Below are positions 6,114 to 14,788 of a stretch of DNA of 32,580 nt, one piece after another. Under the pieces are notes generated by a model. It saw only the letters and a program-made list of their open reading frames with translations. It was not told where the DNA came from and did no database searches. The translations under genes and the position numbers were made by a program. The stretch spans positions 1 through 32,580 of the forward strand of contig CANBJR010000025.1 of assembly GCA_947369085.1 (NCBI GenBank), in the 5' to 3' direction. Origin of the DNA: an uncultured Clostridia bacterium (GTDB taxonomy: Bacteria > Bacillota > Clostridia > Oscillospirales > Acutalibacteraceae). Positions within the stretch are counted from its first letter, which is position 1. Each line of letters begins with the position of its first letter.

Positions 6114-6545
6114 ATGAAAGATACAGTTAAACTTGTAATTACTCATTTTTTTATAATATCAACAGGGGTTTTGTTTGTTGTAAGCCTTTCAAATTTGCTT
6201 TTTGACGGCAACAAGCCGTTGCCGCCTGAGTTGCCCTGGCAGGTGTTGCTGACGGGCATATTGGGAGCATTGCCGTCGTTTTTGTTCAGCTTTAAAAACG
6301 AGCCGACAAAAAAGCAATTTCTGGTTAGAACAGTAATTCATTTTATTGTGATAGAAACTATTGTTATGACCGAGGGAGCATTATTTGAGTGGTACGAAAA
6401 CTTTATTAATGCTTTGATTCTCTTCTTTGTTATACTTGCTATTTATATCTTTGTATGGGCATACAGCTATTCTATGAATATTCATCTTGCAAAAGGCATA
6501 AATGCCGCACTTAAAAGATTTAACGAAGATTCTGACGAAATGTAA
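6114..6545 (+). CDS. DUF3021 family membrane protein
   Basis: 143 residues with four predicted membrane segments (near residues 8-28, 42-60, 70-92 and 98-122) and a charged C-terminal tail, as in DUF3021 proteins that accompany LytTR regulators. The likely role is membrane partner or inhibitor of the LytTR protein encoded just upstream. Two consecutive ATGs occur (6111, 6114); the second is preferred because it lies 7 nt after GAGG. A strong terminator follows, so the downstream exporter is a separate unit or depends on read-through. Confidence 0.85.
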   Translation: MKDTVKLVITHFFIISTGVLFVVSLSNLLFDGNKPLPPELPWQVLLTGILGALPSFLFSFKNEPTKKQFLVRTVIHFIVIETIVMTEGALFEWYENFINALILFFVILAIYIFVWAYSYSMNIHLAKGINAALKRFNEDSDEM

Positions 6546-6567
6546 TGCATTTCACATAATTAATTCT

Positions 6568-6616
6568 GCACCTTGCATTGAGTTTTGAACAACTCGGTGC
6601 AGGGTGTCTTTTTTAT
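6568..6616 (+). terminator. Terminator of the LytTR-DUF3021 operon
   Basis: A 17-pair stem including several G-T pairs (6568-6584 / 6591-6607) with a 6-nt loop, followed by CTTTTTTATTG. Confidence 0.85.
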
Positions 6617-6661
6617 TGTTTTTCTATCTGCTACAATAAGGTCACGACAGGAGGAAATCTT

Positions 6662-7573
6662 ATGAAAAAGATAATTGAAGTTCAGAATCTTGTAAAGGAT
6701 TACAAGGACGTCCACGCAGTGAGAGATATTTCATTCAGCGTTGACGAGGGTTCATTTTTTGCGTTTCTCGGAATAAACGGAGCAGGAAAGTCCACAACAA
6801 TCAATATACTCTGTACAGTACTTAAAAAGACCTCGGGTATTGTTAAGATAGGCGGTTATGACCTTGATACGCAAAAATCAAAAATCAAGGATTTAATCGG
6901 AATAGTATTTCAGAGTCCCGTGCTTGACAAACAGCTGACTGTAAAGGAAAATCTTGTTTCACGCGCCGCATATTACGGCTACACAAAGGCTGAAACAAAA
7001 AAGAGGATTGACTATCTGACTGATATTTTTAATCTTAAAGAAATTCTCAGCAGACGTTATACTAAATTAAGCGGAGGTCAGCGCAGACGAGTTGACATTG
7101 CAAGGGCACTTATAAACAGCCCGAAAATTCTTTTCCTTGACGAACCGACTACGGGTCTTGACCCGCAGACGAGAATTCAGGTGTGGAACATTATCCACAA
7201 GCTCCGCAAAAAAACGGGACTTACGGTATTTCTTACAACTCACTATATGGAAGAAACAGCAGATTGCGACAATGTTGTGATTATTGATTCAGGCAAAATT
7301 TCCGCAAACAACACACCGTACAATCTCAAAAAGCAGTATGCTCACAACAGGCTGGTGTGGTATACATCGAAGTCCGATGATGTTGAAAATCTGCTCAATA
7401 ACGAAAATCTTACTTTCGAATATATAGGCGATGCTTACAAAATAAAAATTGCCGACAGCAGTGAGGCTACAAGGCTTATAACCTCCTATCCGCAAATCAG
7501 CGACTACGAGGTTATAAAGGGAGATATGGACGACGTATTTCTCACAATTACGGGAAAGAGATTGGGTGAATGA
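6662..7573 (+). CDS. ABC transporter ATP-binding protein
   Basis: 304 residues, one ABC ATPase domain: Walker A GINGAGKSTT, Q-loop VFQSP, signature LSGGQ (YTKLSGGQRRRVDIARAL), Walker B ILFLDEPTTGLD and the switch His in TTHYMEETADCD. The C-terminal ~85 residues are typical of DrrA/CcmA-type exporter ATPases. Start at 6662 has AGGAGG 7 nt upstream; the open frame extends further up through the terminator and is not coding there. The permease gene follows without a gap. A TACAAT at 6632 may be its -10 box, but no good -35 is visible. Substrate unknown; the neighbouring LytTR pair suggests regulated export. Confidence 0.92.
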   Translation: MKKIIEVQNLVKDYKDVHAVRDISFSVDEGSFFAFLGINGAGKSTTINILCTVLKKTSGIVKIGGYDLDTQKSKIKDLIGIVFQSPVLDKQLTVKENLVSRAAYYGYTKAETKKRIDYLTDIFNLKEILSRRYTKLSGGQRRRVDIARALINSPKILFLDEPTTGLDPQTRIQVWNIIHKLRKKTGLTVFLTTHYMEETADCDNVVIIDSGKISANNTPYNLKKQYAHNRLVWYTSKSDDVENLLNNENLTFEYIGDAYKIKIADSSEATRLITSYPQISDYEVIKGDMDDVFLTITGKRLGE

Positions 7574-7574
7574 T

Positions 7575-8501
7575 ATGGTAAAAACACTATGTGCATATAA
7601 GGGAATGACCTTACGAAATATAAAGGTTTATCTGAAAGACAGAATGGCGATTATACTTTCAATGATGACGCAGATTATTGTACTTGGACTTTATCTGCTG
7701 TTTTTGAAGGGCAACTATCTTGATACAGTAAAAGCAAACCTCGGCGAGCTTGAAAGTCTTGTGACTGACGGAGCAATTGAGGCGCTCATAAATTCATGGC
7801 TTATTGCAGGAGTAATCGGTACATCGGTAGTGACCGTTGCACTCAGCTCGCTTTCGGTAATGGTTTCCGACAAGCAGAATAAAATTAACTACGATTACGG
7901 CGCATCTCCCGTAAAGGGAAGTACGGTAGTGCTGTCATATTTCAGCGGTGCGGTGGTAAATACAATTATCATCAGTTCAATTTTACTGACGGCAGGTCTT
8001 GTTTTCATCGCAATCGGCGGAACATTTGTGTATTCGTTTACCGATATTTTAAGCATTTACGGACTGACAGTGCTCGGCTCTGTTTCCTCAACTCTTTTGC
8101 TTATGGTTTTTGCTTCATTTTTTAAGAAAAGCTCAACATTAAGCTCATTTAACGTAATGGTTTCAGCGGCAATCGGCTTTGTAATCGGCGCATATATTCC
8201 CGTTTCACAGTTTAGTCAGGGAGTGCAGACAGCTGTTAACCTTGTTCCCGGTTCGCAGATTGCAGGAATGATGAGAAACGTACTTATGACCCCTGCAATT
8301 GATAATATCAATGATATGCTTGGCGGTGCCGATAAGGGAATGTTTGCGGATAGTATAAAAGAAATTTTTACTTTAAAAATGAATTTGTTTGACAATGAAG
8401 TCGGCTTTGGATTTATGATGGCATATTCGCTTATTGCTATAGCAGTATTCTTGATTATAAATCTTGTTTCATACAAATTCAGCTCGGTTTCAAAGGAATA
8501 A
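7575..8501 (+). CDS. ABC-2 type transporter permease
   Basis: 308 residues with about six membrane segments: one near 20-40, a large loop, then segments near 75-95, 120-145, 160-180, 190-210 and 275-300. This is the ABC-2 export permease layout and the partner of the ATPase encoded just upstream. The ATG at 7575 is chosen because GGGTGA lies 5 nt before it; a GTG at 7566 would add three residues and overlap the ATPase stop. The pair forms a two-gene exporter of unknown substrate. Confidence 0.88.
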   Translation: MVKTLCAYKGMTLRNIKVYLKDRMAIILSMMTQIIVLGLYLLFLKGNYLDTVKANLGELESLVTDGAIEALINSWLIAGVIGTSVVTVALSSLSVMVSDKQNKINYDYGASPVKGSTVVLSYFSGAVVNTIIISSILLTAGLVFIAIGGTFVYSFTDILSIYGLTVLGSVSSTLLLMVFASFFKKSSTLSSFNVMVSAAIGFVIGAYIPVSQFSQGVQTAVNLVPGSQIAGMMRNVLMTPAIDNINDMLGGADKGMFADSIKEIFTLKMNLFDNEVGFGFMMAYSLIAIAVFLIINLVSYKFSSVSKE

Positions 8502-8512
8502 TACGATGCAAA

Positions 8513-8538
8513 AAGGCGGCTGCAAAAGCAACCGCCTT
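8513..8538. terminator. Bidirectional terminator between convergent genes
   Basis: Stem AAGGCGG / CCGCCTT around CTGCAAAAGCAA, which can pair further (TGC/GCA). On the minus strand it is followed by T5, serving the YeiH-type gene; on the plus strand it follows the permease. Confidence 0.75.
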
Positions 8539-8561
8539 CTATCTATATTATGTTATTATGT

Positions 8562-9611
8562 TTACCAGATTCCAAGTATGTGCTGCATAAGAATACTTAC
8601 GCCCGTGATTGCAATCCAGCATATAAATCCGAGAAGAATCGGTTTGCCGCCTGTTTTTACAAGCTTTACAATGTTTGTGTTAAGTCCTATTGCCGCCATA
8701 GCCATTACAATGAAGAATTTGCTAAGCTGTTTTAAGAAACCGAAAATGTTGTTTGCAACGTCAAGTGCCTGTCCCGTTAATACCGAAGTGACAATTGTCG
8801 TGATTACCGAAGCAAGCACAAAATAAAGAATGAACATTGGGAAAATCTTTTTAAAGCTGACCTTTGTCGTAGAACCCGTGCCTGCGTTTTTCTCTTTTCT
8901 TATTCTTACAACAGCAAGCACAAGCGTAATCGGGATAATGGCGAGCGTTCTTGTAAGCTTTACAATTGTTGCAGCGTCAAGAACCATAGAGCCTGTATTG
9001 TGCATTGAATCCCATGTTGAAGCAGCGGCAGTTACAGACGAGGTGTCGTTTACAGCCGTTCCTGCAAACAGTGCAAAGCCCTCGTTGCTCATTCCTAAAA
9101 TACCGCCGAGAGTTGGAAAAATAAGCGCCGCAATTATGTTAAAAAGAAAAATTACCGAAATTGATTGTGCAATTTCCTCATCGTCGGCGTCAATTACGGG
9201 CGCAGTTGCGGCAATTGCCGAACCGCCGCAGATACTTGAACCCACACCGATAAGCGTAGCGGTTTTTGACGGAATTTTTAATAGCTTGTACATAGCAAAG
9301 GAAACTATAAGCGAAGTAGCAATTGTTGAAACAATTATCGGAAGCGAGGTAAGACCAACCTGACCTACCGTTGCAAGGTTAAGCCCGAAACCTAGCAGTA
9401 TTACGGCATATTGCAAAACCTTTTTTGAAGTAAATGCAATTCCGTCTGAAAACGCATTCTTTTTCTTAATAATGAGCGAAAGAATCATTCCTGCGATAAT
9501 TGCGATTACGGGTGCGCCGATAACCTCAAGCGCAGGGAAAAGCATTACAATAAGCCATGCAGGAACTGCAATTGCAAGGCAAAGCAGGATTCCAAAAACA
9601 TATTTTTTCAT
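8562..9611 (-). CDS. YeiH-family (UPF0324) putative transporter
   Basis: 349 residues, strongly hydrophobic with about ten membrane segments. Conserved family stretches are visible: [50 protein letters not shown] and [13 protein letters not shown]. This is the YeiH / UPF0324 family, annotated as putative sulfate exporters on limited evidence; the real substrate is uncertain. AGGAGGG lies upstream of the ATG. It follows the radical SAM gene by 29 nt and is probably cotranscribed with it. Confidence 0.88.
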   Translation of the reverse strand: MKKYVFGILLCLAIAVPAWLIVMLFPALEVIGAPVIAIIAGMILSLIIKKKNAFSDGIAFTSKKVLQYAVILLGFGLNLATVGQVGLTSLPIIVSTIATSLIVSFAMYKLLKIPSKTATLIGVGSSICGGSAIAATAPVIDADDEEIAQSISVIFLFNIIAALIFPTLGGILGMSNEGFALFAGTAVNDTSSVTAAASTWDSMHNTGSMVLDAATIVKLTRTLAIIPITLVLAVVRIRKEKNAGTGSTTKVSFKKIFPMFILYFVLASVITTIVTSVLTGQALDVANNIFGFLKQLSKFFIVMAMAAIGLNTNIVKLVKTGGKPILLGFICWIAITGVSILMQHILGIW

Positions 9612-9640
9612 AGAATACCCTCCTGTTTAATTGTTAATTG

Positions 9641-10507
9641 TTAGTAGTCCCAGTCAGGGATAAAGTCGGTGCTTGCCGATGACATGCTTTGAGTAAAACC
9701 GTCAAGTCCGAGTGAAAAAAGCGCAGATTTTACCTTGTCGTATTCACGGCGAGTTATTGTTCGGTTAATTTTCGGAAAATTCTTAGCCTTGTGAACAGGC
9801 ACATATTGGCACATAAGGCTTACAAGCACCTGCTTGTTGTAGCAGCGCTTTATAATGTCTAGCACCCCAAGGCTGTTATTAGTATGGGACGGGAGAATCA
9901 GGTGACGTATAATTACACCCTTTTTCATCATTCCGTCCGAGTCAAACTCAGGCATTCCTACTTGAAAAATCATCTCTTTTATTGCAGCTGACACGGTGTT
10001 TACATAGTTTGGCGCAGAGGAGTATTTTATTGCGAGAGCATCATCGGAATACTTGAAGTCGGGCAGGTAGATGTCAACAAGACCGTCGAGAACAGACAGC
10101 GTTTTAGGACTTGTGTAGCCACTGCAATTGTACACAATAGGTATTGACGGCTTGTAAATATCAAGACTTTCGGCAACTGCGTTCACGTAGTGGTCGGCAG
10201 TTACAAGATTAATGTTGTGAACCCCCTGCTCCTCAAGCCTTTTATAGCAGTCTGCAAGCTGTGATGGGGTTATGGTTTTGCCCTTGTGGCCGTCAGAAAT
10301 TTCGTAGTTCTGGCAGTAAACGCATTTTAAGGTACAGCCCGAAAAAAACACCGTACCGCTTCCCTTTGTACCGCTGATACATGGTTCTTCGCCAAAATGC
10401 GGTGCAACTCTTGCAACAACAGGCAGAGTTCCCGCCCCGCAAAATCCGTTTCCCTGATGTTCGGTGCGGCTGGCGTTACACTTTCTCGGACAGAGATTGC
10501 ATATCAT
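9641..10507 (-). CDS. Radical SAM protein, PflX/PFL-activase-like
   Basis: 288 residues. The radical SAM cluster motif CTLKCVYC (C58, C62, C65) binds the [4Fe-4S] cluster that cleaves S-adenosylmethionine. The N-terminal CNLCPRKC is typical of the group annotated as putative pyruvate formate-lyase activating proteins (COG1313, PflX type), and the spacing and the LPDFKYSDD and HLILPSH stretches agree. The substrate of this branch is not established and no glycyl-radical enzyme lies nearby. The ATG at 10507 is preferred: GAGGTG sits just upstream, whereas a GTG at 10516 overlaps that site. Confidence 0.85.
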   Translation of the reverse strand: MICNLCPRKCNASRTEHQGNGFCGAGTLPVVARVAPHFGEEPCISGTKGSGTVFFSGCTLKCVYCQNYEISDGHKGKTITPSQLADCYKRLEEQGVHNINLVTADHYVNAVAESLDIYKPSIPIVYNCSGYTSPKTLSVLDGLVDIYLPDFKYSDDALAIKYSSAPNYVNTVSAAIKEMIFQVGMPEFDSDGMMKKGVIIRHLILPSHTNNSLGVLDIIKRCYNKQVLVSLMCQYVPVHKAKNFPKINRTITRREYDKVKSALFSLGLDGFTQSMSSASTDFIPDWDY

Positions 10508-10570
10508 AAAAATCACCTCGATTATTGTAGCATAAAAGTAAGCTAAAGTCGAGGGTTAAATGTGGTAATA

Positions 10571-10786
10571 TTATACGCGAAAGTCGGTCAAATAGTCTTC
10601 TAAAATATCATCAAAATGGCACGGTTCTATTTCAAGTTCGTTGCACATATTTACAAGCAAAATAATATCATTATAGTTTTTTGTTATTTGGTCAATTGAT
10701 TTTATCAGTTTTCCGCAAGAAAAAATATCTATCCCGTAATGACGATCAGAATAAAATTCTGCAACGTTTATTTTATATTCTACCAT
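10571..10786 (-). CDS. Small protein, DUF6514-like
   Basis: 71 residues: MVEYKINVAEFY, YGIDIFSCGKLIKSI, then LLVNMCNELEIEPCHFDDILEDYLTDF. The YGI...ND/NE...H..D..EDFL-like arrangement resembles DUF6514, a small family in Clostridia with no known function. Acidic, with no membrane segment. The ribosome site is weak (GGGATA). It lies 64 nt upstream of the radical SAM gene on the same strand. Confidence 0.6.
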   Translation of the reverse strand: MVEYKINVAEFYSDRHYGIDIFSCGKLIKSIDQITKNYNDIILLVNMCNELEIEPCHFDDILEDYLTDFRV

Positions 10787-10867
10787 TGTATCCCGTACTT
10801 TCGCATTATGTTAATTTTGTTCACGATAAATCATATCATTCCAATAGGAGAATGTCAATATATTTCT

Positions 10868-10922
10868 AAAAACAATATAATATAATCAATTCGCCGTGTG
10901 CGAAATAAAATATATTGTTTTT
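10868..10922. repeat. Long imperfect palindrome upstream of the exporter promoter
   Basis: 12-bp arms AAAAACAATATA (10868-10879) and its exact complement (10911-10922) enclose a second inverted pair TTCGC / GCGAA (10890-10894 / 10900-10904) around CGTGT. It ends 11 bp before the -35 box. It could be an operator, or a weak terminator for minus-strand transcripts. The rest of 10787-11088 holds the promoter below and a leader. Confidence 0.6.
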
Positions 10923-10933
10923 GGATTATTTTG

Positions 10934-10962
10934 TTGAAACAAAGAGAAAAATATCGTATAAT
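10934..10962 (+). promoter_or_regulatory. Promoter of the ABC exporter-channel operon
   Basis: TTGAAA (10934-10939), 17-nt spacer, TATAAT (10957-10962). The leader to the ATG at 11089 is about 120 nt and contains two short hairpins, TGTGTAT / ATACACA and ATTGCTTT / AAAGCAAT. Confidence 0.8.
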
Positions 10963-11088
10963 CAATGTGTGTATATATACAATACACAGAATATTGCTTT
11001 TACGTTGAAAGCAATGCAAAATACTCACAAACTTTTTTGAAATTCGTGTCTGTTCAGGAAACGGGAGTGTGAAAATCAGGAATTTTTT

Positions 11089-12093
11089 ATGATTTATGTT
11101 GAAAAACTAAGAAAGGAATTTAAGAAAACCATTAAGGATCCCGGTTTAAAGGGCAGTTTGAAGTCATTTATTAAGCCGAAAAAGGAAATTGTCACCGCGG
11201 TTAAAGACATTTCCTTTGATGTAAACGAGGGTGAAATTCTCGGGTTTATCGGTCCCAACGGTGCAGGAAAATCAACCGTTATCAAGATGCTTACGGGCAT
11301 ACTTTCTCCGACATCGGGCAAATGCACAATCAACGGAAAAGATCCTCAGAAAGACAGAAAAAGATATGTAAAAGAAATCGGTGTTGTTTTTGGTCAGAGA
11401 ACCCAGCTTTGGTGGGATTTGCCCCTTACCGAAACATACACTGTATTAAAGGAAATTTATGAGGTTGAGGACAGCCGCTTTAAAAAGCGTATGGGCTTTT
11501 TAAACGAAGTGCTTGAGCTTGACAGCTTTATCAACAGTCCTGTTCGCACTCTTTCTCTCGGTCAGCGAATGAGAGCCGACATTGCAGCGTCACTTCTTCA
11601 CAGCCCGAAGGTGCTTTTTCTTGACGAGCCGACAATCGGACTTGATGTTGTTGTAAAGGACAACATACGCAAGGCAATTGCGAAAATTAACGAGGAAGAG
11701 CATACTACCGTTGTGCTTACAACTCACGACTTGGAAGACATTGAATTGCTTTCAAAGAGAATCGTTATGATTGACAAGGGCAGTAAGGTGTTTGACGGTA
11801 AAATCACCGACTTAAAGGAAAAGTACGGTCAGATGAGGGAACTTGCATTTATAAGTCCCGACGAAAATGCGCTGAAAATTCTCTGCTATGCCGAAAAATT
11901 CGGATTTGGTAAGGACGATTTGATTCAGAAACAGGATGGTACAAGCTGTAAAATCAGATTTAACAGCGCAATTGTTCCCGTCAGCGATATGCTTTCCTAT
12001 ACTCTCTCAAAAATTAATGTCAAGGACATTAACGTAAAAGACGCTGATATTGAAGAGATTATACGGCGCCTTTACAAGGAAGGGGTTGAGTGA
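11089..12093 (+). CDS. ABC transporter ATP-binding protein (COG4586-like)
   Basis: 334 residues. Walker A GPNGAGKST, Q-loop VFGQRTQLWWDLP, signature LSLGQRMRADIAASLLH, Walker B VLFLDEPTIGLD and switch TTHDLEDIE. The N-terminal insert (KDPGLKGSLKSFIKPKKE) and the FGQRTQLWWDLP stretch are typical of the COG4586 exporter ATPases that work with two different membrane proteins, as found here. AGGA lies 7 nt before the ATG. First gene of a four-gene run starting at the promoter near 10934. Substrate unknown. Confidence 0.92.
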   Translation: MIYVEKLRKEFKKTIKDPGLKGSLKSFIKPKKEIVTAVKDISFDVNEGEILGFIGPNGAGKSTVIKMLTGILSPTSGKCTINGKDPQKDRKRYVKEIGVVFGQRTQLWWDLPLTETYTVLKEIYEVEDSRFKKRMGFLNEVLELDSFINSPVRTLSLGQRMRADIAASLLHSPKVLFLDEPTIGLDVVVKDNIRKAIAKINEEEHTTVVLTTHDLEDIELLSKRIVMIDKGSKVFDGKITDLKEKYGQMRELAFISPDENALKILCYAEKFGFGKDDLIQKQDGTSCKIRFNSAIVPVSDMLSYTLSKINVKDINVKDADIEEIIRRLYKEGVE

Positions 12094-12094
12094 T

Positions 12095-12913
12095 TTGCGC
12101 AGAAAGCTAAAAATCTATACTCCTTTTATAAATGCAGGAATGCAGGAAGTTTCTGCTTACAGAGCAAACTGGCTGTTCTATATTCTCGGTGACGTGCTTG
12201 CCTGCTTTGTATCATTCTTTGTATGGGAGGCTGTTTTTATTTCAAACGGCGGTGAGCTGTTTATGGGCTTTGACAAGAGCGATATGGTTGTGTATATCTT
12301 TATGTCGTTTCTGACAGGTCAGGTAATAAGCAGCGGCGGTACGTACAATATAGGCGAGGAGATAAAAGACGGCTCAATCGCAATGAGAATGATTAAACCG
12401 ATAAGCTACAACACTACTTTTCTGTTTCAGGAAATCGGCAACAAGCTTATGGAAATAGGCGTAATATTTGTTCCGCTTGTTGCAGGAGTTGAAATCTATC
12501 GATTTGCCGTGATGGGCGAATTGAAATTTGATATTTTAAAATTTTTATTATATTTTGTATGCTGCGTGTTTGCGTATGCAATCAATTTTTTCTTTAACAT
12601 CTGTTACGGCTTTACGGCGTTTGTGTTCAAAAATCTTTGGGGCTCAAATATGCTGAAAAATACTATAGTAAGCTTTTTGTCGGGCGCGATAATTCCGCTT
12701 GCATTTTTGCCTGATGTGCTCAAAAACGCACTTATCTTTCTGCCTTTTTCATCGCTTACATATACGCCCGTAATGGTTTATATGGGAATGTACACGGGAT
12801 ACGAGCTAATGTTCTTCATGGGAATTCAGATTTTTTGGGCAGTTGTATTCTGGCTGTTGTCAAAGTTAATTTGGAAGTGCGTAATTAACCGACTTTCAAT
12901 CCAGGGAGGTTGA
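12095..12913 (+). CDS. ABC-2 family permease, first subunit (COG4587-like)
   Basis: 272 residues with about six membrane segments, consistent with the COG4587-type subunit; the ERANW-like motif appears as SAYRANWLFY near the N-terminus. Start is uncertain. I prefer TTG at 12095, one base after the ATPase stop, with AAGGAAGGGG about 8 nt upstream; the longer frame from an ATG at 12050 would overlap the ATPase by 44 nt, and an ATG at 12134 would trim the start. It pairs with the next gene to form a heteromeric permease. Confidence 0.85.
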   Translation: MRRKLKIYTPFINAGMQEVSAYRANWLFYILGDVLACFVSFFVWEAVFISNGGELFMGFDKSDMVVYIFMSFLTGQVISSGGTYNIGEEIKDGSIAMRMIKPISYNTTFLFQEIGNKLMEIGVIFVPLVAGVEIYRFAVMGELKFDILKFLLYFVCCVFAYAINFFFNICYGFTAFVFKNLWGSNMLKNTIVSFLSGAIIPLAFLPDVLKNALIFLPFSSLTYTPVMVYMGMYTGYELMFFMGIQIFWAVVFWLLSKLIWKCVINRLSIQGG

Positions 12914-12917
12914 TTAT

Positions 12918-13721
12918 ATGTTCAGAGAACTTTTAAGAGCTTTAAAAATGCATAGAATTTTTATTGTTCAGGAAATAAAAAGATTTACCGAATACAAGGG
13001 CGACTTCCTTACGGGAGCAGTCGGCTTATTGCTTGCACAGCTATGCAATATAATTTTTATTTCGGTAATTTTCGGTCAGATTCCCGAGCTGATGGGCTGG
13101 AAATATAACGAGGTAATGTTTATCTACGGCTTTTCGCTGATTCCAAAGGCGATTGACCATTTGTTTTTTGACAACCTTTGGGCGGTAGGCCATTTTATAG
13201 TACGCAAGGGCGACTTTGACAAATACCTTACACGACCGATTAATCCGCTTTTTCACGTTATGGCTGAAAAATTTCAGGTTGACGCATTCGGTGAAATGGT
13301 AATCGGAATTATTCTTTTATCCTGTTCGCTGCCGTCAATTGAGGTTCAGTGGGGAATAGGCAAGGTGTTGCTTGTAGCAATTGCAATTATATTTGCATCC
13401 TTCATTTATACGGGAATAAAAATCGGAACGTCGGCGATTGCATTCTGGACAAAGCGAAGCGGAAATATAACATTTATGTTCTATATGGTAAACGATTTTG
13501 TAAAGTACCCGATAGATATTTACAACAACGTAGTTCGTTCGGTGCTTACATATATTATACCCTTTGCTTTTACTTCATATTTTCCGGCGTTATATTTTCT
13601 TACGGGAGAAAACCCTGTTTTCAACATAGGAATGACAATTGTTGTTGCAATTATTGTTATGGCAATCGGGATACTTATTTGGAACAGAGGGATTAAAGCA
13701 TACGAATCGGCAGGAAGTTGA
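12918..13721 (+). CDS. ABC-2 family permease, second subunit (COG3694-like)
   Basis: 267 residues with about six membrane segments and the short conserved stretches EIKRFTEYKGDFLTG and GDFDKYLTRPINPLF, typical of the COG3694 subunit that accompanies COG4586 ATPases. AGGGAGG lies upstream of the ATG, and the gap from the previous gene is 4 nt. The channel-like gene starts 6 nt after its stop, so all four genes read as one transcript. Confidence 0.87.
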   Translation: MFRELLRALKMHRIFIVQEIKRFTEYKGDFLTGAVGLLLAQLCNIIFISVIFGQIPELMGWKYNEVMFIYGFSLIPKAIDHLFFDNLWAVGHFIVRKGDFDKYLTRPINPLFHVMAEKFQVDAFGEMVIGIILLSCSLPSIEVQWGIGKVLLVAIAIIFASFIYTGIKIGTSAIAFWTKRSGNITFMFYMVNDFVKYPIDIYNNVVRSVLTYIIPFAFTSYFPALYFLTGENPVFNIGMTIVVAIIVMAIGILIWNRGIKAYESAGS

Positions 13722-13727
13722 TGTAAT

Positions 13728-14591
13728 ATGATGGACTTTATATCTGATAATTTTATACTTTGTATAATCGCAGTTTATTTGCTGTTGGGAATGATAATGA
13801 GCATTAAGCTAAGAAATTCCGACATAAGAATTGCGCATAAATACGGCAAAAGCTTTGCGGAAATTCCGTTTCGCATAAGGCACAAAATCCTGCTTAAGGG
13901 TAAGTGGGTGAAGATTCAGTACGCAGTAACATTTGTGCTGATTTATGCCGTGGTATGTGTAAGGTTTAACAATATTTTTTCGCTGCCTCCGGCGGCGCTG
14001 ACTGCGCTTCCCATTTCATTTTTGTCGACGTTTGTTTTCTTTGAAGGCATACTTTTTGTGTCGGCGTTTGTGCGAAAGCTGATTTATGTAAACAGTGCGT
14101 CGCTTAATATTATGTTTTCATCAGTAATCTTTATTATAGCGGCGATTTGCTATTATTTTTTGACAAGGGAAAGTCTGGATTTTAATCAGTTTTTGCTGTC
14201 ACAGGCTTGTCTTGGCTGTTGTTACGTTATAATGCTGTTTGTGCTGATTATGGTTCTTAAAGAGGTTAACAGCGGTAGCAGTCCGATGACTTTCAGAAAT
14301 TTCTGGAAATCGGCATTTTTGACAATAATGCTCTTTATTGCTGTGCTGTCGCTTATGTCGTACGGCTGTCTGCTGTATAATGCAAATGCCTTTGACGGTG
14401 TTAAATTCGGTCTTGCAGATGTTTTTTACTATACGGTCATTACCTTTGCGACTGTGGGTTACGGTGATATTTCGCCTGTCGAATTGACGGCAAAGGCGGT
14501 GTCTGTATTGACGGTTGTTACGAGCATATTATGCATAACTGTTCTTCTCAGCGAGATTGCAGGGCTGAAAAAGAAGTCAGACGATAATTAG
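13728..14591 (+). CDS. Potassium-channel family protein (two-TM pore type)
   Basis: 287 residues with about six to seven membrane segments. Near the C-terminus a pore loop carries the K+ selectivity filter TVGYGD (T242-D247, within TFATVGYGDISP), followed by a final membrane helix, the pore of ion_trans_2-type potassium channels. The N-terminal segments do not show the regular Arg/Lys pattern of a voltage sensor, and no cytosolic RCK domain follows. Last gene of the exporter operon, 6 nt after the second permease. Start could be 13728 or 13731; AGGAAG is about 10 nt upstream. Stop is TAG. A terminator follows. Confidence 0.85.
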   Translation: MMDFISDNFILCIIAVYLLLGMIMSIKLRNSDIRIAHKYGKSFAEIPFRIRHKILLKGKWVKIQYAVTFVLIYAVVCVRFNNIFSLPPAALTALPISFLSTFVFFEGILFVSAFVRKLIYVNSASLNIMFSSVIFIIAAICYYFLTRESLDFNQFLLSQACLGCCYVIMLFVLIMVLKEVNSGSSPMTFRNFWKSAFLTIMLFIAVLSLMSYGCLLYNANAFDGVKFGLADVFYYTVITFATVGYGDISPVELTAKAVSVLTVVTSILCITVLLSEIAGLKKKSDDN

Positions 14592-14659
14592 TCATCTTAT
14601 TTATCGGAAACTGATGCAACAAAGTGTCGTTATGCCGTATTTGGATATTTTAAACAAAA

Positions 14660-14695
14660 AGCGTTCGCAAAGTTTGGCTTGCGGACGCTCTTTTT
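14660..14695 (+). terminator. Terminator of the exporter-channel operon
   Basis: 11-bp stem AGCGTTCGCAA / TTGCGGACGCT with one G-T pair, an 8-nt loop, then CTTTTT. Confidence 0.85.
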
Positions 14696-14727
14696 ATTCT
14701 TAATTGGAAATATGTATTGGTGAATAG

Positions 14728-14756
14728 TTGATAGAATATAATTAACGCGCTATATG
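14728..14756 (+). promoter_or_regulatory. Possible promoter of the pullulanase gene
   Basis: TTGATA (14728-14733), 17-nt spacer, TATATG (14751-14756), 32 nt before the ATG. The -10 box is weak; a TATAAT at 14737 has no well-placed -35. Confidence 0.4.
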
Positions 14757-14788
14757 AATTTTAGTGTATATTTATAAGAGGTGAGATT

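Noticed and set aside
6578..6661. Extended N-terminus of the first exporter ATPase
   Set aside because: This stretch is the terminator hairpin of the previous operon; the ATG at 6662 has AGGAGG and matches family starts.
10524..10552. Minus-strand promoter TCGACT-N17-TACAAT before the radical SAM gene
   Set aside because: The start site would fall on the ribosome binding site, leaving almost no leader; the gene is more likely read from further upstream.
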